This document shows, one piece after another, positions 32,610 through 33,022 of a stretch of 33,022 nucleotides of DNA. The stretch covers positions 1 to 33,022 of the forward strand of contig DATLUM010000060.1 in NCBI GenBank assembly GCA_035533095.1, given 5' to 3'. The notes below the pieces were generated by a model that ran no database searches, was not told the origin of the DNA, and worked only from the letters and a program-made list of their open reading frames with translations. The position numbers and the translations under genes were made by a program. Origin of the DNA: Acidimicrobiales bacterium. Its GTDB lineage: Bacteria > Actinomycetota > Acidimicrobiia > Acidimicrobiales > Palsa-688. Within the stretch, counting starts at the first letter, position 1, and each line of letters begins with the position of its first letter.

Positions 32610-32637
32610 TCAAGCGGCGCCGCCTTTCCTCCGATAA
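32610..32637 (+). promoter_or_regulatory. Candidate sigma-28/WhiG-type promoter giving a leaderless second-prepilin transcript
   Basis: TCAAG begins at 32610 (TCAA 32610-32613), 16-base spacer, TCCGATAA (32630-32637), 7 of 8 matches to GCCGATAA. GTG 32645 begins 8 bases after it, so the transcript would start at or next to that codon. Same geometry as at 27730-27764. Confidence 0.5.
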
Positions 32638-32644
32638 CTCCGGA

Positions 32645-33022
32645 GTGGGCAAGGCTCTTCAGCACGAACGCGACGAAGGCTTCACCCTCGTCGAGATGTT
32701 GATCGCCTTGATGATCTTCGCCATCGTGATGTTGGCGCTCGCTCCGGCCTTCTACGGGCAGCTGAAAGCCGCTGCCGCGACGAGCTACCGAAGCACCGCC
32801 AATGGTCTTGCCGTGGCGGCGATCGAGCAGATGCGCTCGTTTCCCTATTACGAGATCGGATACAACCAGTCGGACTATTCGACGTCGGGGAGCACCGCTC
32901 TCAGTTGCGTATCCCCGTTGAACACGTATCAGACCGGTGGGACTGCGCCGAGCTGGAACAGCGTGGCCGGCCTGAAGCCTGTGGAACTGTCGAGTGGGTC
33001 GGCCCTCGACGACATCAACAAC
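32645..33022 (+). CDS. Type IV prepilin-like protein (minor pilin), 3' end outside window
   Basis: 126 codons to the window end, no stop reached. The class III motif is clear: GKALQHERDEG then FTLVEMLIALMIFAIVMLAL, with Glu at mature position 5. GTG 32645 is preferred because it gives a normal 12-residue leader and lies just after a pilus-type promoter. An alternative GTG at 32546, with GGAAGG 6 bases upstream and 14 bases after the previous stop, would give an unusually long 45-residue leader; the extra 33 codons have only about 64% G+C at third positions, low for this genome. The mature part has an AAIEQMRSFPYYEI segment as in PilV/PilW-type minor pilins. Probably a priming minor pilin. Confidence 0.85.
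   Translation, partial: MGKALQHERDEGFTLVEMLIALMIFAIVMLALAPAFYGQLKAAAATSYRSTANGLAVAAIEQMRSFPYYEIGYNQSDYSTSGSTALSCVSPLNTYQTGGTAPSWNSVAGLKPVELSSGSALDDINN

Overview
The window is high-GC, densely coded DNA with every recognised gene on the + strand. GTG and TTG starts and 1-4 base stop/start overlaps are frequent. The gene order (yajC-secD-secF-apt-relA; rarA-DUF948-DUF6167-alaS-ruvX-mltG-aroE) is that of Actinomycetota. A complete type IV pilus (T4P) set in such a background points to a deep-branching class such as Acidimicrobiia; the class is an inference, the phylum is well supported. No tRNA, rRNA, CRISPR array, insertion sequence or prophage was seen.

Region 1 (1-6790), housekeeping: the 3' end of tgt, the Sec accessory genes yajC, secD and secF, a terminator-like hairpin, apt, and a bifunctional (p)ppGpp synthetase/hydrolase. 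YajC carries a His/Asp-rich tail and SecD a long Thr/Pro/Ser insert. Region 2 (6791-7949): a non-coding stretch with a 15-bp tandem repeat and an inverted repeat, then an unrecognised small secreted protein bounded by a large hairpin. Region 3 (7950-16278): hisS, rarA, two small membrane proteins, alaS, ruvX, mltG and aroE.

Region 4 (16397-33022) is a T4P locus: DUF4388 protein, PilB, a PilT carrying an extra PilB-like N-terminal domain, PilC, a three-gene proton-translocating transhydrogenase (pntAA-AB-B), a secreted NlpC/P60 hydrolase, the pilin PilA, a polytopic membrane protein, the prepilin peptidase, a PilM-PilN fusion, PilO, a 64-residue membrane protein and a second prepilin cut by the window end. 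No secretin or PilP gene is present, as expected for a single-membrane cell.

The most interesting signal is regulatory. The pilA leader holds a convincing GEMM-I (c-di-GMP-I class) riboswitch. Five gaps in the T4P region carry a match to the sigma-28/WhiG promoter (T[CA]A[AG] - 15/16 bp - [GT]CCGAT), and a sixth has only the -10 part; I found no CCGAT core in the gaps between the housekeeping genes. In two cases (27764 and 32645) the predicted transcript would start at or next to the start codon. PilB and PilT both begin with MshEN-type domains, a family that in other bacteria binds c-di-GMP. WhiG is held by the c-di-GMP-dependent anti-sigma RsiG in actinobacteria, and that switch is known to control T4P in Rubrobacter. 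The locus therefore looks like a pilus system wired to c-di-GMP at sigma factor, mRNA leader and motor ATPase. This is read from sequence alone and is untested.
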